From NCBI GenBank assembly GCA_002307185.1, contig DBTT01000046.1, positions 34,887-98,886 on the forward strand: a stretch of DNA of 64,000 nt. Direction: 5' to 3'. Positions 18,486-27,459 of the stretch are shown here, in pieces. This DNA comes from Bacteroidales bacterium UBA1309. GTDB lineage: Bacteria; Bacteroidota; Bacteroidia; Bacteroidales; Dysgonomonadaceae. Every line of letters begins with the position of its first letter. Within the stretch, counting starts at the first letter, position 1. The notes beneath the pieces were generated by a model. That model made no database searches, was not told the origin of the DNA, and saw only the letters and a list, made by a program, of their open reading frames with translations. A program made the position numbers and the translations under genes.

Positions 18486-20894
18486 TTAAAACTTTAATTT
18501 CAATCCTAGCACAACGGAAGCCGGAAGTGGAGTTCCTGTGTAGCTCAAGTCGTATTTGCGAACACCGGCAATATTTTCTTCCGGATTCACGCCCGCATAT
18601 TTAGACAGAGTAAATAAATTATCCGCCCTGACATACAAATCCATGCCGCTGACAAGCATGTTGCCTTCAAACAAGGAACTCAAATCATAAGATATCATCG
18701 CTTTGCTCAAGCGGATAAAGCTTCCGTTCTCGATGCTTCTGATTCCCTGGTAAACCGTGTTGCCGGCATCGTCTGCTTGCTTGAAATAATAAGGAGTTTC
18801 TGCAGATTTCAACGGGAAACCTCCCTCAACCTGATCTTCAGAATAGCGGCTGTCCATCGATTCGGCAACGATGTCCGAACCTTGGGAATAGGTGAGCATA
18901 AAGCCGGCTGAGATTCTCCCATACCTGAATGTATTGCCAAAACCTCCCCAAAAATCAGGCTTGCTATTTCCTACCACCTTCTGATTATCTCCTTCGTAAG
19001 CGATAAACGAGGTGATGGCGTCACCTTTTCCGAGGGTTGAAAATTCGGACAAACTCGTATTTCCTATGTCGTCGGGCATCCGAACCACCTCGTTTTTGTT
19101 AGCTGCAAAATTAAATTCGCAAGACCATCCAAATTTCTTTTGATCAACAATTGCGCCTGACAATGACAGTTCAATGCCCGACAATCCTAATTCCGCTCCC
19201 GTTTCGTATTCGTAGTCTAGCCCACTTATATTCGGCAAATAACGTTCGTACGTAAACCCCTTGTAGCGTTTGTTGAAATAGTTGGCGGTGAAGCGAAGCG
19301 AACGGTTGAACTGATACACAAACCCTGCGTCGAATTGGTAAACATCAACACTCTTGGCGCCTTTGAAAGGGCTATACAGTTCGCCGATGCCCAATTCTGT
19401 TCCGGAATAATAATAGCCGTAGGCCGAAAGCTGCCCCCTGTATGTGTCCAGGCGATTTAATACGCCCGTCTTGCCATACGCAGCTTTGAGCGTCACAGGA
19501 ATGCCTGCAAACTCTTTCAAGCTGTAGCTGGCCCCCAAAGCCGGATACAAAGCCCACTTGTGTGCATACAGGGAACTCCCGTCGGCACGCAACACTAGGT
19601 TCAGCGTGAGATTGTCCTTATATTTCAGGTTCCATGTTCCGTGGAAAGAAAGGAGATTCTCGTCTTCATGGTCAGACATGGCGCTCGATTCGCTGGCGGT
19701 GTACCCCGTAACCACTTTTATGTAATTCGAACCCCCACTTTCCATACTGCTTGATCCGTTCACGTATGTCAGGCGATTATCCGTGCTGTTCAGGTCATTT
19801 CCCAAAACCATGTGCAATTTCAGGGCGTCACCCAACTTATGCGCATAATTCAGCGTTGTGTTCACCGACAGCAATTGCCTTTTATGCGAAACACTCAAGG
19901 AATATTTTGCGTCGTCAAGGATAGTAGATGGAATATACAGGTCGCGCCGAGCACTTTCGTAGGACAATCCCATCCGCGAATGAATGTAGAAACCGGGAGA
20001 AAAATTATATTTCAGATGGATGGACGAAAGGAGGCCGACGTTCCTTTTTTTATCCATAAAAAACTTCTCATCCGCAACGACGGGCAAGTCCAGCGAACGA
20101 TCGTACTCTCCTGCATAACGCCCGTCTCTGCTGGCTAAAGCCAGATTGTTGAATATCTGCGCAGTAAAAGCGTTTGTGATATTGTAATTTGCATTGAAAA
20201 GCAACGACTGCTGCTCGGTATGCGTATCGTTGACCACGCCTCCATCGTAGTGGTTGCCAAGGCCAAACAAATAAGACCCGTAGTTTCCACCGCCATCCAC
20301 AATCAAGTTTTCATCGTGTGTCGTGGAACGGCCATACACGTTGCGCCTTGCAATGGTATTGAAACCATAAAAAGCATCTTTCTGATGATCCATATCACTT
20401 AAATAATTCCCTCCGGCAAATGTCGAGACAGAAACACGCAAAGGACCTGTTTGCCCATTTTTCGTAATGATGTTGATTGCTCCATTGGGAGCCTGCACGC
20501 CCAATGCGGCCAGTTGATCAATATCTTTCAGGATTTCTATTCGGTCGATTTGATTGGGAGAATAATAACTTAGAGGATTGATTCCCGTATATTCAGACGG
20601 CCTGGATATAACCGGGACACCGTTTACCATCACCAGCGGCATGGAGGACTCATCTGTCGGATAGATGCTTAATCCCCGAAGGTTCAGAACAGATTGAGTT
20701 CCTGGAGTACCCGACCAGTTTTTGACATCAAGGCCAGCGACGTTTCCTTGCAAAAGATTTTCGAACCCGCTGCGGTTGGGCCAAATTAAAGAATCAACTT
20801 TTAGCACCTGCTGTGCGGACACCTCCGAGAAACTGGCTGTGCAGACAACAAAGAGAGTTGAAATTTTGAAGATTTTTTTTAAGCGTAATTTCAT
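18486..20894 (-). CDS. SusC/RagA-family TonB-dependent transporter lacking the N-terminal regulatory domain
   Basis: The 802-residue protein has a signal peptide ending near SEVSAQQ. It goes almost directly into the plug (FENLLQGNVAGLDVKNWSGTPG near residue 45, RGLSIYP, IDRIEILKD near 115). The carboxypeptidase-like domain and the NEVVVVGYG linker seen in the neighbouring SusC are absent. The barrel runs to VVLGLKLKF at the C-terminus. No frameshift explains the difference, so it looks like a natural short form that may be energised differently or act with its neighbour. It pairs with the SusD at 17174-18472. Confidence 0.85.
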   Translation of the reverse strand: MKLRLKKIFKISTLFVVCTASFSEVSAQQVLKVDSLIWPNRSGFENLLQGNVAGLDVKNWSGTPGTQSVLNLRGLSIYPTDESSMPLVMVNGVPVISRPSEYTGINPLSYYSPNQIDRIEILKDIDQLAALGVQAPNGAINIITKNGQTGPLRVSVSTFAGGNYLSDMDHQKDAFYGFNTIARRNVYGRSTTHDENLIVDGGGNYGSYLFGLGNHYDGGVVNDTHTEQQSLLFNANYNITNAFTAQIFNNLALASRDGRYAGEYDRSLDLPVVADEKFFMDKKRNVGLLSSIHLKYNFSPGFYIHSRMGLSYESARRDLYIPSTILDDAKYSLSVSHKRQLLSVNTTLNYAHKLGDALKLHMVLGNDLNSTDNRLTYVNGSSSMESGGSNYIKVVTGYTASESSAMSDHEDENLLSFHGTWNLKYKDNLTLNLVLRADGSSLYAHKWALYPALGASYSLKEFAGIPVTLKAAYGKTGVLNRLDTYRGQLSAYGYYYSGTELGIGELYSPFKGAKSVDVYQFDAGFVYQFNRSLRFTANYFNKRYKGFTYERYLPNISGLDYEYETGAELGLSGIELSLSGAIVDQKKFGWSCEFNFAANKNEVVRMPDDIGNTSLSEFSTLGKGDAITSFIAYEGDNQKVVGNSKPDFWGGFGNTFRYGRISAGFMLTYSQGSDIVAESMDSRYSEDQVEGGFPLKSAETPYYFKQADDAGNTVYQGIRSIENGSFIRLSKAMISYDLSSLFEGNMLVSGMDLYVRADNLFTLSKYAGVNPEENIAGVRKYDLSYTGTPLPASVVLGLKLKF

Positions 20895-20911
20895 AATTTC
20901 CGTTTCAGGAT

Positions 20912-21418
20912 TTATTCAAATGAAATGTTATTGTAAAGGGCTAGGTATTGATCCAAGCTCTCCATTTTTGACAGGTAATTTTCCAGTTCGCCCGTATCGG
21001 CATAAAAGACAGAATACGATTTCGACAGGCAATCTCCCATTATTTTGGCCGCCTGCTCCTTCGTGTATTCGCCGTTCTTTACTGCTTTCTTTAGCAAACC
21101 GTCTATTTTCAGAACAGAATCGTAAATCACAGGTTTTTGAATGACGGTCTGGCTAGAAGCTCCCGTATAATCTTTTTTCCTTTGCACGTAGGTATTCTTG
21201 AACACATAATACAACACAGCCACATCTTCTCCTAAATAATGCCTTGACACCAGCGATTTATCCACTTTGTCAACATCCGGACTATAAAAGGATGAAAAAC
21301 GAAACTCTTTTGAGACTATGTTTTTGTTGTTAGTCTCGTTGTTCCCAGCTTCTCCCTTCACAAAACACAGGGCAAGCATCATAACCACAACCATCTGTTT
21401 AGATAAATAAGATCTCAT
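20912..21418 (-). CDS. secreted protein of unknown function, first gene of the SusCD locus
   Basis: I choose the ATG at 21418 (MRSYLSKQMVVVMMLALCF), which gives a signal peptide. An upstream in-frame ATG at 21481 would add 21 residues without one. The mature part, about 145 residues, is rich in Lys, Tyr and Ser, with KSLVSRHYLGEDVAVLYYVF near residue 50 and a helical C-terminus. I do not recognise a family. It lies 17 bases upstream of the short SusC, so it is the promoter-proximal gene of the locus. Confidence 0.6.
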   Translation of the reverse strand: MRSYLSKQMVVVMMLALCFVKGEAGNNETNNKNIVSKEFRFSSFYSPDVDKVDKSLVSRHYLGEDVAVLYYVFKNTYVQRKKDYTGASSQTVIQKPVIYDSVLKIDGLLKKAVKNGEYTKEQAAKIMGDCLSKSYSVFYADTGELENYLSKMESLDQYLALYNNISFE

Positions 21419-21502
21419 GTCTAAAAGTTTTAATATTATTTTATTAGATAATTGAGCGACTTGTAAGCAGTGTATGATCATATTTTTTATTAGCTATTCA
21501 CA

Positions 21503-21528
21503 TTCTAAATCATACCCGTTATTTAGAA
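21503..21528. promoter_or_regulatory. palindrome upstream of the SusCD locus
   Basis: TTCTAAAT (21503-21510) is inverted as ATTTAGAA (21521-21528) with a 10-base spacer, about 85 bases upstream of the first gene. The size fits a dimeric regulator site, but the sequence is AT-rich and could be chance. Confidence 0.35.
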
Positions 21529-21792
21529 ATACGCAAAGCGACAATCCAAGACAAAAAAAAGTTTACTTATAAGCAACTAAAAAGTTTCATTTACTCTACA
21601 AAGGAACAAGCTCCTTATTACACGATCGAGAAGCATATATTAATTAAATATTAAATACTTATAGATGATAATAAAACAAGAATAGATAAAATATCGCAGA
21701 AAATAAGTTTACTATATATAAACATCTAATTGTATCATATATAAAACTAAATGAGAAGGTGCTGATTGAAAACCTTAACACATTGTAAACGA

Positions 21793-21819
21793 ATCTCAAA
21801 TTCTGTATAGAATTGAGAT
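21793..21819. repeat. hairpin-forming inverted repeat
   Basis: ATCTCAAATTCT and AGAATTGAGAT can pair around GTAT with one bulged base. It lies in the AT-rich gap and has no T-run on either side. The role is unknown; a small RNA or mRNA structure is possible. Confidence 0.35.
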
Positions 21820-21939
21820 CCCAATAGTACCAGGAGCAGTTATCACAACTGGCAAACGGTGTGAAAATTTTCGAAATAACCAAAAGCTGGCAAACGATTA
21901 GCTGCTCTTCTGGTTTTCATGGCTAAGCCATATAAAAAA

Positions 21940-21977
21940 GACAGACAGCACAAGGTTCACACCTCATGCTGTCTCTA
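21940..21977 (-). terminator. pgk terminator
   Basis: GACAGCA (21944-21950) and TGCTGTC (21967-21973) pair, with an inner AGGT/ACCT stem. On the minus strand the stem is followed by a run of T, as expected for the end of the pgk message about 50 bases upstream. Confidence 0.75.
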
Positions 21978-22028
21978 TTAAAAAATAATTATGTATGTAT
22001 TTATTACTACAAACGCAATAATAACAAA

Positions 22029-23291
22029 TTAATATCCTCTGATAGCTTTCACTCCGGGAAGCACTTTTCCTTCGATGAATTCAAGCAAAGCTCCACCACC
22101 GGTAGAAACATAAGAAACCTTGTCTGCCAGGTTGAATTTGTTGACAGCAGCCACAGAGTCGCCACCACCCACCAGCGAAAATGCGCCGGCTTCCGTAGCT
22201 TTAGCAATAGCTTTAGCAATAGCTTCTGTGCCATGGGCGAAGTTGTCGAATTCGAACACGCCTACAGGACCATTCCAAAGAATCGTTTTAGATGCTTGGA
22301 TTACGTCGGAAAATTCTGCTTCTCCTTTTGGGCCGATGTCGAAACCAGACCATCCATCAGGAATATTATTGGCTTCCGCATACTTGGAATTAGCATCGTT
22401 GCTAAACGCATCACCCAATTTTGCATCTGTGGACAACACAAGCTTCACGTTGTTAGCTTTCGCTTTAATAACAATTTCACGGGCCAAATCCAACTTGTCG
22501 TCTTCACAAAGCGAATTACCAATCTTGCCACCAGCAGCTTTTTCAAAAGTGAATGCCATACCACCGCCGATAATCAAATAATCAACTTTTGATAACAAGT
22601 TTTCGATAACATCAATCTTTGAAGAAACTTTTGATCCGCCGATGATAGCGGTGAAAGGACGAGCCGGTTCCTTCATGATTTTTTCCACGGCATCCACTTC
22701 ATTTTGAAGCAAATAGCCAAATAATTTGTTGCTTTCATCAAAAAGATCGGCAATCAAGGCTGTAGAAGCATGCGCACGGTGAGCCGTTCCGAATGCGTCA
22801 TTCACATACACATCGGCAAAAGAGGCCAATTTTTTGGTGAATTCTTTCTGGCTTTCTTTCACGGCTTTCTTAGCCGCAGCCTTTTCATCGTCCGTAGCGT
22901 CTTCTTTCAAACCACGAGGTTTGCCTTCTTCTTCTGCATAGAAACGAAGGTTTTCAAGCAGCAAAGCTTCTCCCGCTTGAAGAGATGCAGCCTTTACGGC
23001 AGCTTCTTCTCCTACACAATCATTCGCAAATTGAACATCAACGCCAAGCAATTCGGAAATGTGTGCCAAGATATGTTTCAATGAATATTTGTCTTCCACA
23101 CCTTTCGGACGACCCAGGTGAGATGCAATAATTGGGCTACCGCCATCTGTCAAAATCTTTTTCAACGTTGGGAGTGCAGCACGGATACGAGTGTCATCAG
23201 TGATGTTGAAATTCGCATCAAGGGGAACATTGAAGTCAACTCGCACAAATACCTTTTTACCGGCAAAGTTAAATTTGTCAATTGTAATCAT
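22029..23291 (-). CDS. pgk: phosphoglycerate kinase
   Basis: The 420-residue protein is the glycolytic kinase that transfers phosphate from 1,3-bisphosphoglycerate to ADP. Signatures include [10 protein letters not shown] near residue 17, HLGRPKG near 61, [22 protein letters not shown] in the middle, WNGPVGVFE near 335 and the nucleotide loop [11 protein letters not shown] near 375. Length and order are normal. It stands alone with its own -7 element upstream (23376-23383) and a terminator downstream. Confidence 0.97.
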   Translation of the reverse strand: MITIDKFNFAGKKVFVRVDFNVPLDANFNITDDTRIRAALPTLKKILTDGGSPIIASHLGRPKGVEDKYSLKHILAHISELLGVDVQFANDCVGEEAAVKAASLQAGEALLLENLRFYAEEEGKPRGLKEDATDDEKAAAKKAVKESQKEFTKKLASFADVYVNDAFGTAHRAHASTALIADLFDESNKLFGYLLQNEVDAVEKIMKEPARPFTAIIGGSKVSSKIDVIENLLSKVDYLIIGGGMAFTFEKAAGGKIGNSLCEDDKLDLAREIVIKAKANNVKLVLSTDAKLGDAFSNDANSKYAEANNIPDGWSGFDIGPKGEAEFSDVIQASKTILWNGPVGVFEFDNFAHGTEAIAKAIAKATEAGAFSLVGGGDSVAAVNKFNLADKVSYVSTGGGALLEFIEGKVLPGVKAIRGY

Positions 23292-23351
23292 GATCTGGAA
23301 TAATAAATTATTAATTAGTTATATTTGAAATTTCGAGTATAGGTGACCTGA

Positions 23352-23374
23352 AGGTTTTAACTTTCAAAACCTTT
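23352..23374. repeat. hairpin in the pgk leader
   Basis: AAGGTTTT and AAAACCTT pair around a 7-base loop just downstream of the pgk -7 element, so it would lie at the 5' end of the pgk message. It may stabilise the message. No terminator-like T-run of note follows. Confidence 0.4.
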
Positions 23375-23375
23375 A

Positions 23376-23383
23376 CAAATATA
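23376..23383 (-). promoter_or_regulatory. pgk promoter -7 element
   Basis: The minus strand reads TATATTTG, an exact match to the Bacteroidetes TAnnTTTG element, about 85 bases upstream of the pgk start. A good -33 TTTG at the usual spacing was not seen. Confidence 0.55.
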
Positions 23384-23459
23384 CGAAATTTCCATATAGC
23401 ATGTTTTGCAATACGGAAATATAATTGCAATTTTTATCGGGTCTAAAGAATAAAAAAAT

Positions 23460-23490
23460 GCGGATGAATTTCTTTTCAAAATTCACCCGC
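23460..23490 (-). terminator. dnaA terminator
   Basis: On the minus strand GCGGGTGAATTT pairs with AAATTCATCCGC around a short loop, with one G-T pair, and is followed by a run of seven T. It lies about 30 bases after the dnaA stop. Confidence 0.85.
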
Positions 23491-23521
23491 AATCCTTGCC
23501 ATACCAAGCGGTAAGCCTTAT

Positions 23522-24922
23522 CTAAAATTTAAGTTTCGATTCGATCTGTTCTACATCATGACGAAAACCTTTATCCACCTCCAACTGGTTTTTCACTGTT
23601 TTGCAAGCGTGAAGCACCGTGGCATGATTTTTTTTCCCTATCAGTATTCCAATTTGTGAAAAAGACATATCGGTATATTGTTTTGCAAGGTACATCGCCA
23701 CCTGACGAGCTTGCACAATTTCTCTTTTACGGGATGCTGTATGTATCAATCCGGATTTGATATTGAAATGAGAGCACACCAGTTCCTCGATGTCGGTAAT
23801 CGACATTTTTTTGCTTTCAATCTTTCGGATAGTCTGCCCGATAACCCTCCGGGCTATTTCCATGTCAATCTCCCGGTTGTAGATGACCGAATGCGCGATG
23901 AGGGATACAACCACACCTTCGAGGTCACGGGCATTGTCGGTAACATGCTCGGCAATGTATTCCAGCACATCATCCGGTATCGACAGCCCATCGTGAAGAA
24001 CCTTATTTTTTAGGATATTCAAGCGCAATTTCTTGTCCGGGCTTTCCAGCTTGGTAGTCAATCCCCATCGGAAACGGGTCAAAAGGCGTTCTTCCACGCC
24101 GTTCAATTCGGAAGGAGCTTTATCCGATGTGAGGATAAGCTGCTTGCTATTCTGGTGAAGGTGATTGAAAATATGAAAAAGCGTATTCTGCGTTTTCTCA
24201 ATCCCAGCCAATTCATGAATATCATCAATGATCAACACGTCAATCCCTTGATAGAAATTGATAAAATCATTGATGGTATTAAAACGTCCTGCATCTGCAA
24301 ATTGCACTTTGAACAAATGGGCTGAAATGTACAACACCCTCTTTTCAGGATATAGTTCCTTGATTGTAATACCAATGGCATGGCAGAGGTGGGTTTTGCC
24401 TACTCCTGAATGGCCATGGAAGAAAAACGGATTAAAAGCTGTTTTTCCGGGATTTTGTGCTACGGACAAGCCCGCAGTTCGCGCCAGTTTATTACTTTCC
24501 CCCTCGAAGAAATTGTCAAATGTATATTTGGGGTTCAACTGTGAATCAAAATTTTGCGGCATCGATTTACGGAAAGGACTAGGAGCCTTGTTGGCTTCCT
24601 TTGGAGTAATCCTGTCAACGCCGAAGGATTTGATCTCTCCCTGATAATTGACCATGGTGTTCGTGGTATTTTCTACCAACACACGATAATTGAGAACTGT
24701 GTTATTGCCAATTTCACGGAAAAGTGTCATCCTCAGAAGATCCACATATTTATCTTCGAGATATTCAAAGAAGAACTGGCTTGGCACCTGAATTGTCAGC
24801 ACATTATTCTCATATGACAAAGGCCTGATCGGGGTGAACCAAGTTCTAAAAGCATTTTCAGGCACATTATCCTGAATCACTTTGAGACAGTTATTCCATA
24901 ATATTTCTACACTATATTCCAT
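23522..24922 (-). CDS. dnaA: chromosomal replication initiator protein DnaA
   Basis: The 466-residue protein has an N-terminal interaction domain ([21 protein letters not shown]), a linker, an AAA+ domain with Walker A GHSGVGKT near residue 170 and Walker [10 protein letters not shown], and domain IV with the DnaA signature ([21 protein letters not shown]) near 410. It binds DnaA boxes and opens the origin. A search by eye for TTATNCACA-type boxes in the flanking gaps found no cluster, so I do not place the origin here. Confidence 0.97.
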   Translation of the reverse strand: MEYSVEILWNNCLKVIQDNVPENAFRTWFTPIRPLSYENNVLTIQVPSQFFFEYLEDKYVDLLRMTLFREIGNNTVLNYRVLVENTTNTMVNYQGEIKSFGVDRITPKEANKAPSPFRKSMPQNFDSQLNPKYTFDNFFEGESNKLARTAGLSVAQNPGKTAFNPFFFHGHSGVGKTHLCHAIGITIKELYPEKRVLYISAHLFKVQFADAGRFNTINDFINFYQGIDVLIIDDIHELAGIEKTQNTLFHIFNHLHQNSKQLILTSDKAPSELNGVEERLLTRFRWGLTTKLESPDKKLRLNILKNKVLHDGLSIPDDVLEYIAEHVTDNARDLEGVVVSLIAHSVIYNREIDMEIARRVIGQTIRKIESKKMSITDIEELVCSHFNIKSGLIHTASRKREIVQARQVAMYLAKQYTDMSFSQIGILIGKKNHATVLHACKTVKNQLEVDKGFRHDVEQIESKLKF

Positions 24923-25256
24923 TAAGATTTTATGAATTATTTGTTGAGATTTGAGTATTTCCGATTACAAAATTTGGAAATAAAATCAAGAAAACCAACC
25001 CCCTAGTTTTTTTGTTTTTATGAAATGAAAATATTTCTTTTATTTTCAGTTAGTTACAATACTTAAGAAATGAATACTGATCCAAAGCTATTGCATATAT
25101 ATAAAAACTTGATTAAATGAAAATTAGACTTGAAAACAGGAGTATTAGAGATATACACTAACAATAAAAAAATTGCTCCTTCTGTTGCATCAAACGACGA
25201 ATAAGGAGCAATTCAATTTTTCTTGTTATTTAGAATAGTTCCAAATAACAGGGAAA
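24923..25256. other. AT-rich gap upstream of dnaA
   Basis: About 330 bases with no gene. It contains the dnaA promoter region, though no exact TAnnTTTG element was found on the minus strand, and a terminator for the upstream-lying mlaD-like gene at 25171-25212. No DnaA-box cluster is visible. Confidence 0.6.
25171..25212 (-). terminator. terminator after the mlaD-like gene
   Basis: ATTGCTCCTT and AAGGAGCAAT form a perfect 10-bp stem around a long loop of about 22 bases. On the minus strand a T-run follows (TTTTTTATTG). It lies 45 bases after the end of the mlaD-like gene. Confidence 0.75.
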
Positions 25257-26138
25257 TTAAAAGACTTTAAGGTTTATGTATTTTCGGGGATTCTTTTTCA
25301 AATCTTCCAGCAAACGGGAAGTGTGTCCGATGGCTATGTGCAAGCTGTCATACAACTGACGGTCATTGAGTAAAAGTCCCATAGAATTATCTTTTGAGGC
25401 GAACTTGCTTGAAACATATTGAACATTGGACATCGTAGAGTCAATCTTTGCAAATGTCTTTTCAAATTCCAACTTGTTAAACCGCGTTGTCATTTGGGAC
25501 ACATTGCCCGAAGTGATGGCCAAGTTATTGGTGATCGAGGGTACTTGTTTATTCAAAGCAAGCATCATCTGGTTGAGAGATTGGGTAGCTTGCTGCAAGT
25601 TTTTTGTAGTAGCATCGATGTTAACAAGCGAAGATTGGAGTGCCGGGTGATTGACTAGAGCTTGGATCCCGATAAGGATGGAGTCGATCTTGGGCAATAA
25701 CACCATCACCTGGGGCATCATCTCATTTTGAATCTTATCGACCATCCCAAGCGCATTATAGCCCACTAGAGTATCGCCTAGAGTTGCTATGTCCTTGGAA
25801 TATGGATTCATTTCGAGCAACAGTGAAGCAGAACCGAGCATGGAAACATCCAGCTTCAGCTTGCTCCCTTTTGATATGTCAATTCCTTTGTCCATCGCAA
25901 TTGTGACAGCAATTTTCTTGGAGTTATTTTTGTCCACTGCCATCTGCGAGACAAGCCCCACTTTAAAACCATTCATCAGCACAGGACTGGATATGCTCAG
26001 TCCCGATACATTGTCAAATGCTACAACATAAGAATTGGATGGTTTAAATATATTTACACCCTTCAAGAACTTTAGTCCAAAAAACAAAAGAAACAATCCT
26101 ACAACAAATGCAATTCCAATTTTTATCTCTTTTCTCAT
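25257..26138 (-). CDS. MlaD/MCE-family lipid transport protein
   Basis: The 293-residue protein has one N-terminal membrane anchor (IGIAFVVGLFLLFFGLKFLKG) followed by an MCE domain (about 35-115, YVVAFDNVSGLSISSPVLMNGFKVGLV). The C-terminal half is helical and probably extends into the periplasm. MCE proteins of this kind form hexameric tunnels that move phospholipids between membranes. The partner ABC genes (mlaE, mlaF) are not adjacent. It starts 20 bases after the amidase stop, so the two are probably co-transcribed. Confidence 0.88.
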   Translation of the reverse strand: MRKEIKIGIAFVVGLFLLFFGLKFLKGVNIFKPSNSYVVAFDNVSGLSISSPVLMNGFKVGLVSQMAVDKNNSKKIAVTIAMDKGIDISKGSKLKLDVSMLGSASLLLEMNPYSKDIATLGDTLVGYNALGMVDKIQNEMMPQVMVLLPKIDSILIGIQALVNHPALQSSLVNIDATTKNLQQATQSLNQMMLALNKQVPSITNNLAITSGNVSQMTTRFNKLEFEKTFAKIDSTMSNVQYVSSKFASKDNSMGLLLNDRQLYDSLHIAIGHTSRLLEDLKKNPRKYINLKVF

Positions 26139-26158
26139 ATTTTCATGAATAAATATTA

Positions 26159-27352
26159 TTAATTTATTTTTTCACCATTCTTAAATTTCACAACAAAAGC
26201 ATCTTTAAAGAATTTTCTCACCTCTTTTTGAATTCGCAAGATTTCTTGCAGACTTGTAGAGGAACCATAGGTGTACTTGTATTGTACACCTTCCACATAA
26301 TAATCAACGGGAGAAAGGCCTTTGAATCTTGTTGAATTTTTTGAAAGCTTTTGGGAAGACATGTAAAATTGAACCTTATATTCGATTCCCTTTGAAAAGG
26401 ATTTATTCTTCCCAACACCACTCCCCGAAGATTTCTCGATGTTACTATTTGATGACGCAGCACGATTCGACAAGGCAATGCGGCTTCGATCGACAGCATC
26501 GCTGTCCAGCCCTCGACCCAAAGAGTCAACAAAACCGTCATGGTTCTCTTTTGATGAGCGAGCGGTAATACCTTGCTTTTTGTCAAACTCCCTTTTGAAC
26601 TTTTTAAAAGCATTGTAAATAGCTAAAGCCAAATCGTTTTGGCCTGACCTTGAAGTGAGATATACTCCATCGTCGGGATTGTTGATGAAACCAACTTCCA
26701 CTAAAAGACTTGGCATACCTGATTTACGGAGAACTAAAAAACCAGCTTGCCTCACCCCTTTGTCCCTCTGGTTGGTTGTCTTACGAAATTCACTTTGAAC
26801 ATAACTCGCCATTTCATAGCTTTGTTCCATATATTTATTTGTCATAAATTCAAATATAATATATGATTCCGGTGATTTCGGGTTAAAACCCTCGTATTTT
26901 CGGGAATAATCATCCTCAAGCAAAATTACGGAGTTTTCACGTTTAGCCACTTCGAGGTTCTCGTTGCTTCGGGCAAGCCCCAAAATATAAGTTTCAGCAC
27001 CTGAAGCAGTTGTGGTGGACGATTCGGTTGAATTGGTATGGATGGAGATGAAGAGATTAGCTTTTGCTTTGTTTGCTATGGCAGCCCTTTGATCCAGTTC
27101 TACAAACACATCGGACTTCCGGGTATATACAACACGCACATCGGGCATATTCTGCTCGATAAGCTCTCCCAACCTGAGGGCTATTCCTAGATTTATTTCT
27201 TTTTCCTTGCACCTACCTCTTACTGCCCCAAAATCCTTTCCACCATGTCCGGCATCGATCACCACAACGTAGTGCTTACTGGCCGCAATCAGTAGTTGGC
27301 TTGGGACAGCAAATAAAAACACAACCAGTAAAAGCAATAAAAAATAACGCAT
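26159..27352 (-). CDS. N-acetylmuramoyl-L-alanine amidase (Amidase_3)
   Basis: The 397-residue protein has a signal peptide, then the zinc-dependent amidase_3 fold. Motifs include VVIDAGHGGKDFGAVRG (first His ligand), KEKEINLGIALRLGE (Glu ligand), FISIHTN (second His) and SLLVEVGFINNPDD (catalytic Glu). It cleaves the peptide from muramic acid in the periplasm during cell separation or wall turnover. The C-terminal 130 residues are Ser- and Lys-rich with a beta-like tail (YKVQFYMSSQKL). That tail resembles a SPOR-type repeat found on other Bacteroidetes amidases, but this is uncertain. Confidence 0.9.
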   Translation of the reverse strand: MRYFLLLLLVVFLFAVPSQLLIAASKHYVVVIDAGHGGKDFGAVRGRCKEKEINLGIALRLGELIEQNMPDVRVVYTRKSDVFVELDQRAAIANKAKANLFISIHTNSTESSTTTASGAETYILGLARSNENLEVAKRENSVILLEDDYSRKYEGFNPKSPESYIIFEFMTNKYMEQSYEMASYVQSEFRKTTNQRDKGVRQAGFLVLRKSGMPSLLVEVGFINNPDDGVYLTSRSGQNDLALAIYNAFKKFKREFDKKQGITARSSKENHDGFVDSLGRGLDSDAVDRSRIALSNRAASSNSNIEKSSGSGVGKNKSFSKGIEYKVQFYMSSQKLSKNSTRFKGLSPVDYYVEGVQYKYTYGSSTSLQEILRIQKEVRKFFKDAFVVKFKNGEKIN

Positions 27353-27459
27353 AAAAAATAAATCCTGTTACATACCTACAAGTTAACTTCTTAATCGGCA
27401 GAGGATATAGCAAGCACGATAAACAGATACAAAAATGATATAATCAATGGTTTGTTTAG

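Larger units (their letters stand above)
21419..22028. other. AT-rich intergenic region upstream of the SusCD locus and downstream of pgk
   Basis: About 600 bases without a convincing gene. It holds a palindrome at 21503-21528, two weak look-alikes of the phosphonate operator (21562-21576 and 21707-21723), a hairpin at 21793-21819, two copies of CTGGCAAACG (near 21850 and 21888), and the pgk terminator near 21940. No exact TAnnTTTG promoter was found for the SusCD locus. Confidence 0.6.

Noticed and set aside
12479..20894. Frameshifted or broken SusC/SusD genes
   Set aside because: All four frames run intact from signal peptide to C-terminal signature; the short SusC lacks a domain but shows no disrupted remnant upstream.
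24923..25256. Replication origin beside dnaA
   Set aside because: No cluster of DnaA-box-like nonamers was found by eye on either side of dnaA; in many Bacteroidetes the origin is elsewhere.
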